Assembly (NCBI RefSeq): GCF_001070715.1
Contig: NZ_JVRR01000123.1
Coordinates: 1 to 44,110, forward strand
DNA length: 44,110 bases
From: Streptococcus pseudopneumoniae
Lineage (GTDB): Bacteria; Bacillota; Bacilli; Lactobacillales; Streptococcaceae
Direction: 5' to 3'
Shown: positions 16,170 to 25,727 of the stretch, in pieces
Numbering within the stretch: position 1 is the first letter of the stretch
Layout of the letters: every line of letters starts with the position of its first letter
Made by a program: the position numbers and the translations under genes
The notes under the pieces: model-generated
The model's database searches: none
The model's input: only the letters and a program-made list of their open reading frames with translations
Told to the model about the DNA's origin: nothing

Positions 16170-16448
16170 CTAATTTGCGATTTTAAAGTCAGAGTAGGGA
16201 GGAAAGTTACTTAGTTTGACATCTAAGTAGCTGACTTTTGAAAAAGATGTGGGTCCTTTTCGGATTTCTTGGATAAATTTTGCCATGATAGCAGATGAGT
16301 CTGCTTGGGCTAAAATTTCCACTGTTCCATCGTCGTTATTCCATACCCGACCTGTGATGCCACCAATTTCAAGTGCCAAGCTGTAAACACCCCAACGAAA
16401 GCCGACTCCTTGCACCCTACCTTGGGCAATCATTCTAACCTTTTGCAT
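16170..16448 (-). CDS. acyP: Acylphosphatase
   Basis: This 92-aa protein hydrolyses the carboxyl-phosphate bond of acylphosphates. The fold signature is clear: GRVQGVGFRWG with the catalytic arginine at 18, and GRVWNNDDGTVEI with the catalytic asparagine at about 37. AAAGGGG provides the ribosome binding site. It is divergent from the methyltransferase gene only 33 nt away; a TATAAT on the minus strand (plus positions 16488-16493) lies inside that gene's first codons and is the best acyP promoter candidate. Confidence 0.93.
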   Translation of the reverse strand: MQKVRMIAQGRVQGVGFRWGVYSLALEIGGITGRVWNNDDGTVEILAQADSSAIMAKFIQEIRKGPTSFSKVSYLDVKLSNFPPYSDFKIAN

Positions 16449-16466
16449 ACCAAACCCCTTTGATTG

Positions 16467-16482
16467 TGTTATAATATTTCTA
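16467..16482 (+). promoter_or_regulatory. Extended -10 promoter giving a predicted leaderless mRNA
   Basis: TGT-TATAAT (16467-16475) ends 6 nt before the ATG at 16482, and there is no Shine-Dalgarno sequence. Transcription would start at or next to the A of the start codon. Confidence 0.65.
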
Positions 16483-17222
16483 TGACTATTATAACCTCAA
16501 AAGCCAATTCTGTGGTAAAAAATGCCAAGAAATTACACCAAAAAAAATACCGCAAGTCTGCTTATTTGATTGAAGGCTGGCACTTGTTTGAAGAAGCTGT
16601 TCAAGCTGGAGTGACGATTGAGAAAATCTTTGCCCTAGAAAATTACCGAGATCAGTTAGTTGCTTTTCCGCAAACTGTCTGGGTGTCAGAGGATATTTTG
16701 CTAGATTTGGCGGATTCTCAGACTCCACAGGGAATTGTTGCCGTGGTTCAAAAAGAAGAAGTAGGACAAGTTGATTTGAGTCAGGGCAAGTTCTTGTTTT
16801 TGGAAGATGTGCAAGATCCTGGTAATGTGGGAACTATCATTCGAACTGCAGATGCAGCAGGTTTTACTGGAGTGATTGTTTCAGAAAAGTCGGCAGATAT
16901 CTTTAGTCTCAAGACTCTACGTTCCATGCAAGGCAGTCATTTTCATCTGCCCATTTACCGGATGTCTAGTCAAGCGCTTCTTAAGGAAACCAAAGAGGTA
17001 GCTATCCCAGTGCTAGCAACAACCCTATCTAAAGATTCTGTTGATTACAGAGAACTGCCTTCTATAGAAAATTTTGTACTAGTCATGGGAAATGAGGGTC
17101 AAGGAATTAGTCCCCTTATGGCTGAAAGTGCAGACCAGTTGGTCCATATTAGCATGAAGGGGCAGGCCGAGAGTTTGAATGTTGCGGTTGCAGCCGGTAT
17201 TTTAGTCTTCCATTTAAGCTAA
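16482..17222 (+). CDS. TrmH/SpoU family RNA 2'-O-methyltransferase
   Basis: SPOUT-class enzymes of this family transfer a methyl group from SAM to ribose 2'-O in rRNA or tRNA. The 246-aa protein has an N-terminal substrate-binding region (about 1-95) and the knotted SpoU domain with motif 1 DVQDPGNVGTIIRTADAAG, motif 2 LVMGNEGQGIS and motif 3 SLNVAVAAGILVF. It resembles RlmB/YsgA, but the target nucleotide cannot be told from sequence. The ATG at 16482 is preferred; an upstream TTG at 16464 would place the start codon before the -10 element. Confidence 0.92.
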   Translation: MTIITSKANSVVKNAKKLHQKKYRKSAYLIEGWHLFEEAVQAGVTIEKIFALENYRDQLVAFPQTVWVSEDILLDLADSQTPQGIVAVVQKEEVGQVDLSQGKFLFLEDVQDPGNVGTIIRTADAAGFTGVIVSEKSADIFSLKTLRSMQGSHFHLPIYRMSSQALLKETKEVAIPVLATTLSKDSVDYRELPSIENFVLVMGNEGQGISPLMAESADQLVHISMKGQAESLNVAVAAGILVFHLS

Positions 17223-17277
17223 TTTTAACTTTTTTTGCTATAATCAAGGAAAGATGTTCATAGAAAAGGAGAAAAGG

Positions 17278-17961
17278 ATGAATCACACTATTATTCACGA
17301 CCGCGCAGGTCTCAATCAATTTTACGCTAAGGTTTATGCCTTTGTTGGTCTGGGAATCGGACTATCCGCTTTGGTATCAGGCCTTATGTTGACGGTCTTT
17401 CAATCTCAGTTGGTTTACTTTTTGATGCAGGGGCGTCTCTGGTTGACCATTGCTACTTTTGCAGAGTTGGCCTTAGTTTTCGTTGCCAGTAGCATGGCTT
17501 CAAGAAATAGTCCAGCGGCTCTTCCAGTATTTTTACTTTACTCAGTATTAAACGGCTTTACCCTCAGTTTTGTGGTGGCTTTCTATACTCCAGGTACAGT
17601 TTTATCTGCCTTTGTATCAAGCGCCCTTCTCTTCTTTGTCATGGCGGCAGTTGGTATGTTCACTAAGAAAGATTTGAGTGGGATTGGTCGAGCGATGATG
17701 GCAGCTCTCATTGGTTTACTGATTGCTATGGTAGTCAATATTTTCTTGGCTAGTGGTTTCTTTGATTATATGATTAGCGTGGCCATGGTCTTGGTCTTCT
17801 CAGGGTTGATTGCTTGGGATAACCAAAAGATTCGCCTTGCTTATGAACAATCACAAGGTCGTGTAGCGACAGGTTGGGTTGTGTCAATGGCTCTCAGCAT
17901 CTATCTTGATTTTATCAATCTTTTCCTAAGTATTCTACGTATCTTCGGTCGCAATGACTAA
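17278..17961 (+). CDS. Bax inhibitor-1/YccA family membrane protein
   Basis: This 227-aa protein has seven predicted membrane segments in the pattern of the BI-1 (UPF0005) family; bacterial members such as YetJ have been described as pH-dependent calcium-leak channels. A conserved acidic pair is seen in the C-terminal segments (LIAWDNQKIR and SIYLDFINLFLSILR). The start at 17278 follows AAAAGGA; a short upstream extension to 17254 is less likely. TATAAT at 17239-17244 is a plausible -10. A strong terminator follows. The physiological role in streptococci is uncertain. Confidence 0.9.
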   Translation: MNHTIIHDRAGLNQFYAKVYAFVGLGIGLSALVSGLMLTVFQSQLVYFLMQGRLWLTIATFAELALVFVASSMASRNSPAALPVFLLYSVLNGFTLSFVVAFYTPGTVLSAFVSSALLFFVMAAVGMFTKKDLSGIGRAMMAALIGLLIAMVVNIFLASGFFDYMISVAMVLVFSGLIAWDNQKIRLAYEQSQGRVATGWVVSMALSIYLDFINLFLSILRIFGRND

Positions 17962-17971
17962 AAGGTCTATG

Positions 17972-18003
17972 AAATCAGTGTTTTGAGTGACACTGATTTT
18001 TTT
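17972..18003 (+). terminator. Terminator after the BI-1 family gene
   Basis: AAATCAGTGT (17972-17981) and ACACTGATTT (17990-17999) form a perfect ten-pair stem, followed by T residues. Confidence 0.88.
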
Positions 18004-18072
18004 AAAAATTTCTCTTTTCTTTTCTTGAAAATAGGTGTATAATGCTTTTAACTAATTTTTGAGGAGTAGTTT

Positions 18073-19065
18073 ATGAAGAAAAGTTTTATCCATCAACAAG
18101 AAGAAATTTCCTTTGTCAAAAACACTTTTACTCAGTATTTGAAAGACAAGCTAGAAGTTGTCGAAGTTCAAGGCCCTATCTTGAGCAAGGTCGGTGACGG
18201 AATGCAGGACAACTTATCAGGTGTTGAGAATGCCGTATCGGTCAAGGTTCTCCAAATCCCTGACGCTACTTATGAAGTGGTGCACTCCCTTGCTAAATGG
18301 AAACGCCATACCTTGGCTCGTTTTGGTTTCGGTGAGGGTGAAGGTCTTTTCGTCCACATGAAGGCCCTTCGTCCAGACGAAGATTCGCTGGATGCGACTC
18401 ACTCTGTTTATGTTGACCAGTGGGACTGGGAGAAGGTTATCCCAAATGGTAAACGTAACATCGCTTATCTAAAAGAAACAGTTGAGAAGATTTACAAGGC
18501 TATTCGCCTTACTGAGCTAGCTGTTGAAGCCCGCTATGACATCGAATCAATCTTGCCAAAACAGATTACTTTCATCCATACAGAAGAGTTGGTAGAGCGC
18601 TACCCAGACTTGACACCGAAAGAGCGTGAAAATGCTATCTGTAAAGAATTTGGAGCTGTCTTTTTGATTGGTATCGGTGGCGAGTTGCCAGATGGTAAAC
18701 CGCACGATGGACGTGCACCAGACTACGATGACTGGACAAGTGAGTCTGAAAATGGCTACAAGGGTCTGAATGGCGATATTCTTGTCTGGAATGAAGCTTT
18801 GGGTGGAGCCTTTGAGTTGTCTTCTATGGGAATCCGTGTCGATGAAGAAACGCTTCGTCGTCAGGTAGCCATCACAGGTGATGAAGACCGCTTGGAATTG
18901 GAATGGCACAAGGCTTTGTTGAATGGCCTATTCCCATTGACAATCGGTGGAGGAATTGGACAATCTCGGATGGCCATGTTCCTACTTCGCAAGAAACACA
19001 TCGGAGAAGTGCAAACAAGTGTTTGGCCTCAAGAAGTCCGCGATACTTACGAAAATATTTTGTAG
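18073..19065 (+). CDS. asnA: Aspartate--ammonia ligase (asparagine synthetase A)
   Basis: AsnA makes asparagine from aspartate, ammonia and ATP. At 330 aa it has the expected length and is related to class II aminoacyl-tRNA synthetases. Recognisable blocks are [39 protein letters not shown], the [11 protein letters not shown] region and the C-terminal motif 3 [23 protein letters not shown] precedes the ATG. TATAAT at about 18040 is a likely -10. It is monocistronic, bounded by terminators on both sides. Confidence 0.95.
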   Translation: MKKSFIHQQEEISFVKNTFTQYLKDKLEVVEVQGPILSKVGDGMQDNLSGVENAVSVKVLQIPDATYEVVHSLAKWKRHTLARFGFGEGEGLFVHMKALRPDEDSLDATHSVYVDQWDWEKVIPNGKRNIAYLKETVEKIYKAIRLTELAVEARYDIESILPKQITFIHTEELVERYPDLTPKERENAICKEFGAVFLIGIGGELPDGKPHDGRAPDYDDWTSESENGYKGLNGDILVWNEALGGAFELSSMGIRVDEETLRRQVAITGDEDRLELEWHKALLNGLFPLTIGGGIGQSRMAMFLLRKKHIGEVQTSVWPQEVRDTYENIL

Positions 19066-19067
19066 AG

Positions 19068-19092
19068 AATCGAACCGCAAGGTTCGGTTTTC
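19068..19092 (+). terminator. Terminator after asnA
   Basis: CGAACC (19071-19076), a GCAA tetraloop and GGTTCG (19081-19086) form a compact hairpin, followed by a T-rich tract. Confidence 0.85.
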
Positions 19093-19113
19093 TTTCTCTT
19101 TTCGCCTATAATT

Positions 19114-19130
19114 TGGTATAATAAACGGTA
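19114..19130 (+). promoter_or_regulatory. Extended -10 promoter giving a predicted leaderless rsmD mRNA
   Basis: TGG-TATAAT (19114-19122) ends 7 nt before the ATG at 19130. No Shine-Dalgarno sequence is present. A second TATAAT at 19107-19112 overlaps but is further from the start. Confidence 0.6.
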
Positions 19131-19669
19131 TGAAAATCGTATCAGGAATCTATGGGGGACGTCCCCTCAAGACACTAGAAGGCAAGACGACAAGACCAAC
19201 TTCGGATAAGGTTAGGGGAGCCATTTTTAACATGATTGGTCCCTACTTTGAGGGGGGGCGAGTCTTGGACCTTTATGCAGGTAGTGGTGGTTTATCTATC
19301 GAGGCAGTCTCGCGTGGCATGGCCAGCGCTGTTTTGGTGGAGCGAGACCGTAAGGCTCAGGCTATCGTGGCTGAAAATATCCAGATGACCAAGGAAGTTG
19401 GAAAATTTCAACTCCTCAAGATGGATGCAGAAAGGGCATTGGAACAGGTATCTGGGGAATTCGACCTCATCTTCTTAGACCCTCCTTATGCCAAGGAACA
19501 AATCGTAGTAGATATTGAAAAAATGGCTGAGAGAGCGCTTTTTTCTGAAGATGTCATGGTCGTGTGTGAGACGGATAAGGCCGTTGAGCTTCCAGAAGAA
19601 ATTGCCTGCCTGGGCATCTGGAAGGAAAAAATTTATGGAATTAGTAAGGTGACGGTCTATGTCAGATAA
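19130..19669 (+). CDS. rsmD: 16S rRNA (guanine966-N2)-methyltransferase
   Basis: RsmD methylates N2 of G966 in 16S rRNA. The 179-aa protein has the N-terminal [14 protein letters not shown] and [15 protein letters not shown] motifs, SAM-binding [18 protein letters not shown], and catalytic DPPYAKEQ (near residue 120). It overlaps the coaD start by 11 nt, the usual rsmD-coaD pair in Gram-positives. There is no ribosome binding site before the ATG; the -10 hexamer lies 7 nt upstream. Confidence 0.94.
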   Translation: MKIVSGIYGGRPLKTLEGKTTRPTSDKVRGAIFNMIGPYFEGGRVLDLYAGSGGLSIEAVSRGMASAVLVERDRKAQAIVAENIQMTKEVGKFQLLKMDAERALEQVSGEFDLIFLDPPYAKEQIVVDIEKMAERALFSEDVMVVCETDKAVELPEEIACLGIWKEKIYGISKVTVYVR

Positions 19670-20147
19670 GATTGGCTTATTCACAGGCTCATTTGATCCG
19701 ATGACAAATGGGCATCTGGATATGATTGAACGGGTTAGCAAACTCTTTGATAAGCTCTATGTCGGTATTTTTTTTAATCCTCACAAACAAGGATTTCTCC
19801 CTATCGAAAATCGTAAACGAGGGCTAGAAACGGCTTTGAAACATTTGGAAAATGTTGAAGTTGTGTCTTCTCATGATGAATTGGTGGTTGATATCGCAAA
19901 AAGACTGGGAGCTACTTGTCTAGTGCGGGGGTTGAGGAATGCAGAGGATTTGCAATATGAAGCCAGTTTTGATTACTACAATCATCAGCTGTCTCCTGAT
20001 ATAGAGACCATTTATTTGTATAGTCGACCTGAACATCTCTATATCAGTTCATCCGGTGTTAGAGAGCTATTGAAGTTTGGTCAGGATGTTGCCTGCTATG
20101 TTCCTGAGAGTATTTTGGAGGAAATAAGAAATGAAAAAAAAGATTAG
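19659..20147 (+). CDS. coaD: Phosphopantetheine adenylyltransferase
   Basis: CoaD transfers AMP from ATP to 4'-phosphopantetheine, the penultimate step in coenzyme A synthesis. The 162-aa nucleotidyltransferase has the TxGH motif in [16 protein letters not shown], the [12 protein letters not shown] substrate loop, and the second nucleotide motif [10 protein letters not shown]. Length matches the family (about 160). It overlaps rsmD at its start and the PDZ-protease gene at its end, so the three form one translationally coupled unit. Confidence 0.96.
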   Translation: MSDKIGLFTGSFDPMTNGHLDMIERVSKLFDKLYVGIFFNPHKQGFLPIENRKRGLETALKHLENVEVVSSHDELVVDIAKRLGATCLVRGLRNAEDLQYEASFDYYNHQLSPDIETIYLYSRPEHLYISSSGVRELLKFGQDVACYVPESILEEIRNEKKD

Positions 20148-21168
20148 ATGGCCCTTATATGTCATTGCGGCCTTGATTGTGACTTTCTTGGCATTTGTAG
20201 TGCCCTTGCCCTACTATATAGAGGTTCCAGGTGGTTCGGAAGATATTCGTCAAGTTCTTAAAGTAAATGACACAGAAGATAAGGAAGCTGGGGCCTATCA
20301 ATTCGTTACGGTTGGTGTCCAGCACGCTACTTTAGCCCATATGATTTATGCTTGGTTGACGCCTTTTACAGATATTCGTAGTGCCCAAGAGACTACAGGT
20401 GGCTCTTCCGATGTGGAATTTATGCGAATCAATCAATTTTACATGCAAACATCGCAAAATATGGCCAAATATCAAGGGCTAAAAACAGCTGGTAAAGATA
20501 TCGAACTCAAATACCTTGGGGTTTATGTCTTGACTGTAACGGATAATTCGACCTTTAAAGGGATTCTCAACATCTCTGATACAGTTACAGCAGTCAATGA
20601 TCAGACCTTTGATAGTTCCAAAGATTTGATTGATTACGTCAATTCTCAAAAACTAGGGGACTCCGTCAAGGTCACCTATGAAGAGGATGGGCAAACCAAG
20701 TCTGCAGAAGGAAAAATCATTACTCTAGAAAATGGCAAAAATGGGATTGGAATCGGTTTGATTGACCGTACAGAAGTGACCAGTGATGTCCCAATTCGCT
20801 TTTCAACAGCTGGTATCGGCGGGCCAAGTGCAGGTCTTATGTTTAGTCTAGCTATCTATACTCAAATAGCTGACCCTGGTCTTAGAAATGGCCGTATCGT
20901 TGCCGGTACCGGAACTATTGACCGCGATGGGAATGTGGGGGATATTGGAGGTATCGATAAGAAAGTTGTAGCTTCGGCTAGAGAAGGTGCTGCGATTTTC
21001 TTTGCCCCAGATAACCCTGTTAGCGAAGAAGAACAAAAAGCACACCCGGACGCGAAAAACAACTACCAAACAGCCCTAGAAGCGGCTAAAATAATCAAGA
21101 CAGATATGAAAATTGTGCCAGTTAAAACCCTACAGGATGCAATTGATTACTTGAAAAACAATCCCTAA
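20131..21168 (+). CDS. PDZ-domain membrane-anchored Lon-like (S16) protease, SepM-like
   Basis: This 345-aa protein resembles streptococcal SepM, which trims a competence-stimulating peptide outside the cell in S. mutans. It has one N-terminal membrane anchor ([20 protein letters not shown]), a PDZ domain (about 120-205) and a Lon-type protease domain with the catalytic serine in [13 protein letters not shown] and the lysine in [16 protein letters not shown] Ser-Lys dyad is therefore intact. GGAGGAAATAAG precedes the start, overlapping coaD. The natural substrate in this organism is not shown by the sequence. Confidence 0.9.
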   Translation: MKKKIRWPLYVIAALIVTFLAFVVPLPYYIEVPGGSEDIRQVLKVNDTEDKEAGAYQFVTVGVQHATLAHMIYAWLTPFTDIRSAQETTGGSSDVEFMRINQFYMQTSQNMAKYQGLKTAGKDIELKYLGVYVLTVTDNSTFKGILNISDTVTAVNDQTFDSSKDLIDYVNSQKLGDSVKVTYEEDGQTKSAEGKIITLENGKNGIGIGLIDRTEVTSDVPIRFSTAGIGGPSAGLMFSLAIYTQIADPGLRNGRIVAGTGTIDRDGNVGDIGGIDKKVVASAREGAAIFFAPDNPVSEEEQKAHPDAKNNYQTALEAAKIIKTDMKIVPVKTLQDAIDYLKNNP

Positions 21169-21210
21169 TTTTTGAGTGAAGTTTCCAAACTAGCGCGCAA
21201 ACAGAGAAGA

Positions 21211-21226
21211 TGGTATAATAGTCAAA
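21211..21226 (+). promoter_or_regulatory. Extended -10 promoter giving a predicted leaderless mRNA
   Basis: TGG-TATAAT (21211-21219) ends 6 nt before the ATG at 21226, without a Shine-Dalgarno sequence. Confidence 0.6.
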
Positions 21227-21456
21227 TGGTTCAATTATTATTCACTCTAAGCAGTCACACGCTCTTTATTTATGTGAGTTTTTACCTTCTAAAGGATCTT
21301 GTTAGATGGGAAAAGGTTTTAAAAGTGACAGATGAGAATACAAGAAAAGTTCGTTTATTGCTAGCTCTTTTCAGCATTGTCATGGGCTACATCCTGAGTT
21401 CTTTCTTTATCAGCCTGTATCAGTTGTGGCAAGAAGCGCTTAGAGGATTATTATAA
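21226..21456 (+). CDS. DUF1146 (YwzB-like) small membrane protein
   Basis: This 76-aa protein has two membrane segments ([18 protein letters not shown] and [20 protein letters not shown]) separated by a basic loop, as in the DUF1146/YwzB family, which commonly precedes murA in Firmicutes. A TTG at 21172 in the same frame would give 94 aa, but the TATAAT at 21214-21219 lies within that extension, so the ATG at 21226 is preferred. murA follows 23 nt downstream. Function is unknown; the link to wall synthesis is by neighbourhood only. Confidence 0.85.
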   Translation: MVQLLFTLSSHTLFIYVSFYLLKDLVRWEKVLKVTDENTRKVRLLLALFSIVMGYILSSFFISLYQLWQEALRGLL

Positions 21457-21479
21457 AATCAAGAGTAAAGGAAACGAGT

Positions 21480-22749
21480 ATGGACAAAATTGTGGTTCAA
21501 GGTGGCGATAATCGTCTGGTAGGAAGTGTAACCATCGAAGGGGCAAAGAATGCAGTCTTGCCCTTGTTGGCAGCGACTATTCTAGCAAGTGAAGGAAAGA
21601 CAGTCTTACAGAATGTACCGATCTTGTCGGATGTCTTTATTATGAATCAGGTGGTTCGTGGTTTGAATGCCAAGGTTGACTTTGATGAGGAAGCCCATCT
21701 TGTTGAGGTGGATGCTACTGGCGACATCACTGAGGAAGCCCCTTACAAGTATGTCAGCAAGATGCGTGCATCTATCGTTGTCTTGGGGCCAATTCTTGCT
21801 CGTGTAGGTCATGCCAAGGTATCCATGCCAGGTGGTTGTACGATTGGTAGCCGCCCTATTGATCTTCATTTGAAAGGTCTGGAAGCTATGGGGGCTAAGA
21901 TTAGCCAGACTGCTGGTTACATCGAAGCCAAGGCTGACCGCTTACATGGGGCTCATATCTATATGGATTTTCCAAGTGTTGGTGCTACGCAGAACTTGAT
22001 GATGGCAGCGACTCTGGCTGATGGGATCACAGTGATTGAAAATGCTGCGCGTGAGCCTGAGATTGTTGACCTAGCCATTCTCCTCAATGAAATGGGAGCT
22101 AAGGTTAAGGGTGCTGGTACAGAGACCATTACCATTACCGGTGTTGAGAAACTTCATGGTACGACTCACAATGTAGTCCAAGACCGTATCGAAGCAGGAA
22201 CCTTTATGGTAGCTGCTGCCATGACTGGTGGTGATATCTTGATTAAAGACGCTGTCTGGGAGCATAACCGTCCCTTGATTGCCAAATTGCTTGAAATGGG
22301 AGTGGAAGTGACAGAGGAGACTGAAGGGATTCGAGTTCGTTCTCAACTAGAAAATCTAAAAGCTGTTCATGTGAAAACCTTGCCCCACCCAGGATTTCCA
22401 ACAGATATGCAGGCTCAATTTACAGCCTTGATGACCGTCGCAAAAGGCGAATCAACTATGGTGGAGACAGTTTTCGAAAATCGTTTCCAACACCTAGAAG
22501 AAATGCGTCGCATGGGCTTGCATTCTGAGATTATCCGTGATACAGCTCGTATTGTTGGTGGACAGCCTTTGCAGGGAGCAGAAGTTATTTCAACTGACCT
22601 TCGTGCCAGCGCAGCCTTGATTTTGACAGGTTTGGTAGCGCAAGGAGAAACCGTGGTTGGTAAATTAGTCCACTTGGATAGAGGTTATTACCGTTTCCAT
22701 GAGAAGTTGGCGCAGCTAGGTGCTAAGATTCAGCGGATTGAGGCAAGTG

Positions 22750-22763
<14 letters not shown>
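21480..22763 (+). CDS. murA: UDP-N-acetylglucosamine 1-carboxyvinyltransferase
   Basis: MurA transfers enolpyruvate from PEP to UDP-GlcNAc, the first committed step of peptidoglycan synthesis and the fosfomycin target. The 427-aa protein has [12 protein letters not shown] near the N-terminus, the active-site cysteine at about 120 in [15 protein letters not shown] (so it should be fosfomycin-sensitive), and RAS(A)ALILTGLVA near the C-terminus. Streptococci carry two copies; this one, beside epuA and endA, is the one called murA1 or murZ in pneumococcus. The epuA start overlaps its 3' end. Confidence 0.95.
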
Positions 22764-23807
<1,044 letters not shown>

Positions 23808-23818
23808 AATACAAAATA

Positions 23819-23856
23819 AACTCCTATGTCACTTGAAGATGTAGGAGTTCTTTTTT
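23819..23856 (+). terminator. Terminator after endA
   Basis: AACTCCTA (23819-23826) and TAGGAGTT (23842-23849) form an eight-pair stem, followed by C and T6. Confidence 0.85.
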
Positions 23857-23962
23857 GGACAATTTAAGTAGAACTAGAATAGGTACTAAGAAAAAAATAA
23901 TATGTACTGAGCTATATTTTGTGATATAATAAAGGATAAGATACTATTTTAGGAGAAGAACT

Positions 23963-25294
23963 ATGGAAGACCCAAGTAGTCAGAATTTGTTGCTACAATT
24001 TGTTTTATTGTTTATCTTGACGGTATTAAATGCCTTTTTCTCAGCCACAGAAATGGCCATGGTTTCACTTAATCGTGCGCGGGTTGAACAAAAGGCAGAA
24101 GAAGGAGATAGACGCTATATCCGTCTGTTGAAGGTACTAGAAAATCCTAATCACTTTTTATCAACCATTCAAGTAGGGATTACCCTGATTACGATCTTAT
24201 CTGGGGCAAGTTTGGCAGAAACTCTGGGACGAGAGATTGCTTCTTGGCTTGGAAATGGCGAAACAGCTTATGCCGTTGCAAGTTTTCTATCTTTAGCATT
24301 TTTGACTTATATTTCCATCGTTTTTGGGGAATTGTATCCTAAGAGAATCGCTCTTAATCTAAAGGATGCCTTGGCAATTCGTACAGCGCCAGTTATCATT
24401 GGACTTGGGAAACTAGTTAGTCCCTTTGTTTGGCTCTTGTCTGCATCTACCAATCTCTTGAGTCGCTTGACTCCTATGACCTTTGACGATGCTGACGAAA
24501 AAATGACCCGTGATGAAATTGAGTACATGCTGACAAATAGTGAAGAAACACTAGATGCTGACGAAATTGAAATGTTACAGGGGATTTTTTCACTGGACGA
24601 ATTAATGGCAAGAGAAGTCATGGTTCCTCGGACGGATGCCTTCATGGTCGATATTCAGGATGAGAGTCAAACCATTATCCAAAGTATTTTAAAACAAAAT
24701 TATTCTCGTATCCCTGTCTATGATGGGGATAAGGACAATGTGATTGGGATTATTCACACCAAGAGTCTCCTTAAGGCGGGCTTTGTTGACGGTTTTGACA
24801 ATATTGTTTGGAAGAAAATCTTACAAGATCCACTTTTTGTTCCTGAAACTATTTTTGTGGATGACTTGCTAAAAGAATTGCGAAATACTCAAAGACAAAT
24901 GGCAATCTTGCTAGATGAATACGGTGGGATGGCTGGTTTGGTGACCCTGGAAGACCTCTTAGAGGAAATCGTTGGGGAGATCGATGACGAAACAGATAAG
25001 GCAGAAATCGAAGTTCATCAAATCGGAGAAGATACTTATATCGTTCAAGGTACCATGAATCTCAATGATTTTAATGACTACTTTGATGTTGAACTGGCAA
25101 GTGATGACGTTGATACCATCGCTGGTTATTATTTGACAGGAGTTGGGACCATTCCAACGACTGAGAAGATTAGCTATGAATTGGTCAGCCAAAACAAACA
25201 ACTTATCCTAACCAATGATAAAGTGAAAAATGGACGTGTTACCAAGGTAAAAGTCCAAATTACAGAAGTCGAAATAGAAGAAGAAACAGAGTAA
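23963..25294 (+). CDS. CNNM/CorC (HlyC-like) transmembrane CBS-domain protein
   Basis: This 443-aa protein is of the UPF0053/CNNM type, related to proteins linked with Mg2+ efflux and once called hemolysins. It has an N-terminal DUF21 membrane domain of about three to four segments (1-190, with the NAFFSATEMAMVSLNRARV motif), a CBS pair (about 205-335, VPRTDAFMVD and LLDEYGGMAGLVTLEDLLEEIVGEI), and a C-terminal CorC/HlyC domain (about 350-435). TATAAT near 23925 and AGGAGAAG support transcription and the ATG at 23963. A strong terminator follows. Ion specificity is inferred from the family. Confidence 0.92.
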   Translation: MEDPSSQNLLLQFVLLFILTVLNAFFSATEMAMVSLNRARVEQKAEEGDRRYIRLLKVLENPNHFLSTIQVGITLITILSGASLAETLGREIASWLGNGETAYAVASFLSLAFLTYISIVFGELYPKRIALNLKDALAIRTAPVIIGLGKLVSPFVWLLSASTNLLSRLTPMTFDDADEKMTRDEIEYMLTNSEETLDADEIEMLQGIFSLDELMAREVMVPRTDAFMVDIQDESQTIIQSILKQNYSRIPVYDGDKDNVIGIIHTKSLLKAGFVDGFDNIVWKKILQDPLFVPETIFVDDLLKELRNTQRQMAILLDEYGGMAGLVTLEDLLEEIVGEIDDETDKAEIEVHQIGEDTYIVQGTMNLNDFNDYFDVELASDDVDTIAGYYLTGVGTIPTTEKISYELVSQNKQLILTNDKVKNGRVTKVKVQITEVEIEEETE

Positions 25295-25301
25295 ATTAGA
25301 G

Positions 25302-25334
25302 GCTTTTGTCACAGTGCGTGACAAAGCTTTTTTC
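25302..25334 (+). terminator. Terminator after the CNNM gene
   Basis: GCTTTTGTCAC (25302-25312) and GTGACAAAGC (25318-25327) form a ten-pair stem with one bulged T, followed by a T tract. Confidence 0.9.
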
Positions 25335-25432
25335 AGTTGATTTGAAAAGAGATTGTTTCCTAAAAAGAAGTCCGCCCCAAATTCGCCCCAAAAAATTTGT
25401 AAGTTATATGTATTTGTTCAAAGAAAAAGAAA

Positions 25433-25454
25433 AAAGCCCATCAAACTGGGCTTT
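25433..25454 (-). terminator. Terminator of the tRNA-Cys transcript
   Basis: AAAGCCCA (25433-25440) and TGGGCTTT (25447-25454) form a perfect stem. Read on the minus strand it is followed by a T tract, as expected downstream of the tRNA gene. Confidence 0.85.
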
Positions 25455-25489
25455 CTGTTCATTTGACACTTGATAAATCAAGTTATAAA

Positions 25490-25560
25490 AGGCGGTAGAC
25501 GGATTTGAACCGACGATCAAGCTTTTGCAGAGCCGTGCCTTACCACTTGGCTATACCGCC
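25490..25560 (-). tRNA. tRNA-Cys (anticodon GCA)
   Basis: The reverse complement folds as a cloverleaf of 71 nt. The acceptor pairs GGCGGTA with TACCGCC plus a U73 discriminator (expected for cysteine), the D arm is GCCAAGTGGTAAGGC, the anticodon loop CTGCAAA contains GCA, and the T arm contains GGTTCAAATCC. CCA is not encoded. Its promoter lies just upstream on the minus strand. Confidence 0.95.
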
Positions 25561-25572
25561 TTAACGTTTATT

Positions 25573-25601
25573 ATTATACCTTGAAAATGATTTTCAGTCA
25601 A
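25573..25601 (-). promoter_or_regulatory. Promoter of tRNA-Cys
   Basis: On the minus strand, TTGACT (plus 25596-25601) and TATAAT (plus 25573-25578) are separated by exactly 17 nt, placing the start a few bases before the tRNA. Confidence 0.8.
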
Positions 25602-25635
25602 TAGCTTTTTCCGATTTTTTGTGTCAATAAGCCTA

Positions 25636-25650
25636 AATATTCTGAAAATT
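25636..25650. promoter_or_regulatory. CodY box upstream of amiA
   Basis: AATATTCTGAAAATT matches the CodY consensus AATTTTCWGAAAATT at 14 of 15 positions. It ends 12 nt upstream of the -35 hexamer of the ami promoter. CodY binds DNA when branched-chain amino acids are abundant, and pneumococcal CodY genetics has been tied to ami. Confidence 0.75.
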
Positions 25651-25662
25651 CGTTTGCTTTTC

Positions 25663-25691
25663 TTGAAATATATTGGAATATATGGTATAGT
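25663..25691 (+). promoter_or_regulatory. amiA promoter
   Basis: TTGAAA (25663-25668), a 17-nt spacer ending in TGG, and TATAGT (25686-25691) form a near-consensus promoter with an extended -10. The amiA ATG lies about 30 nt after the predicted start, behind AGAGGAG. Confidence 0.85.
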
Positions 25692-25727
25692 TGATAATAA
25701 CCTATACTTTATAAGAGGAGTAAATAA

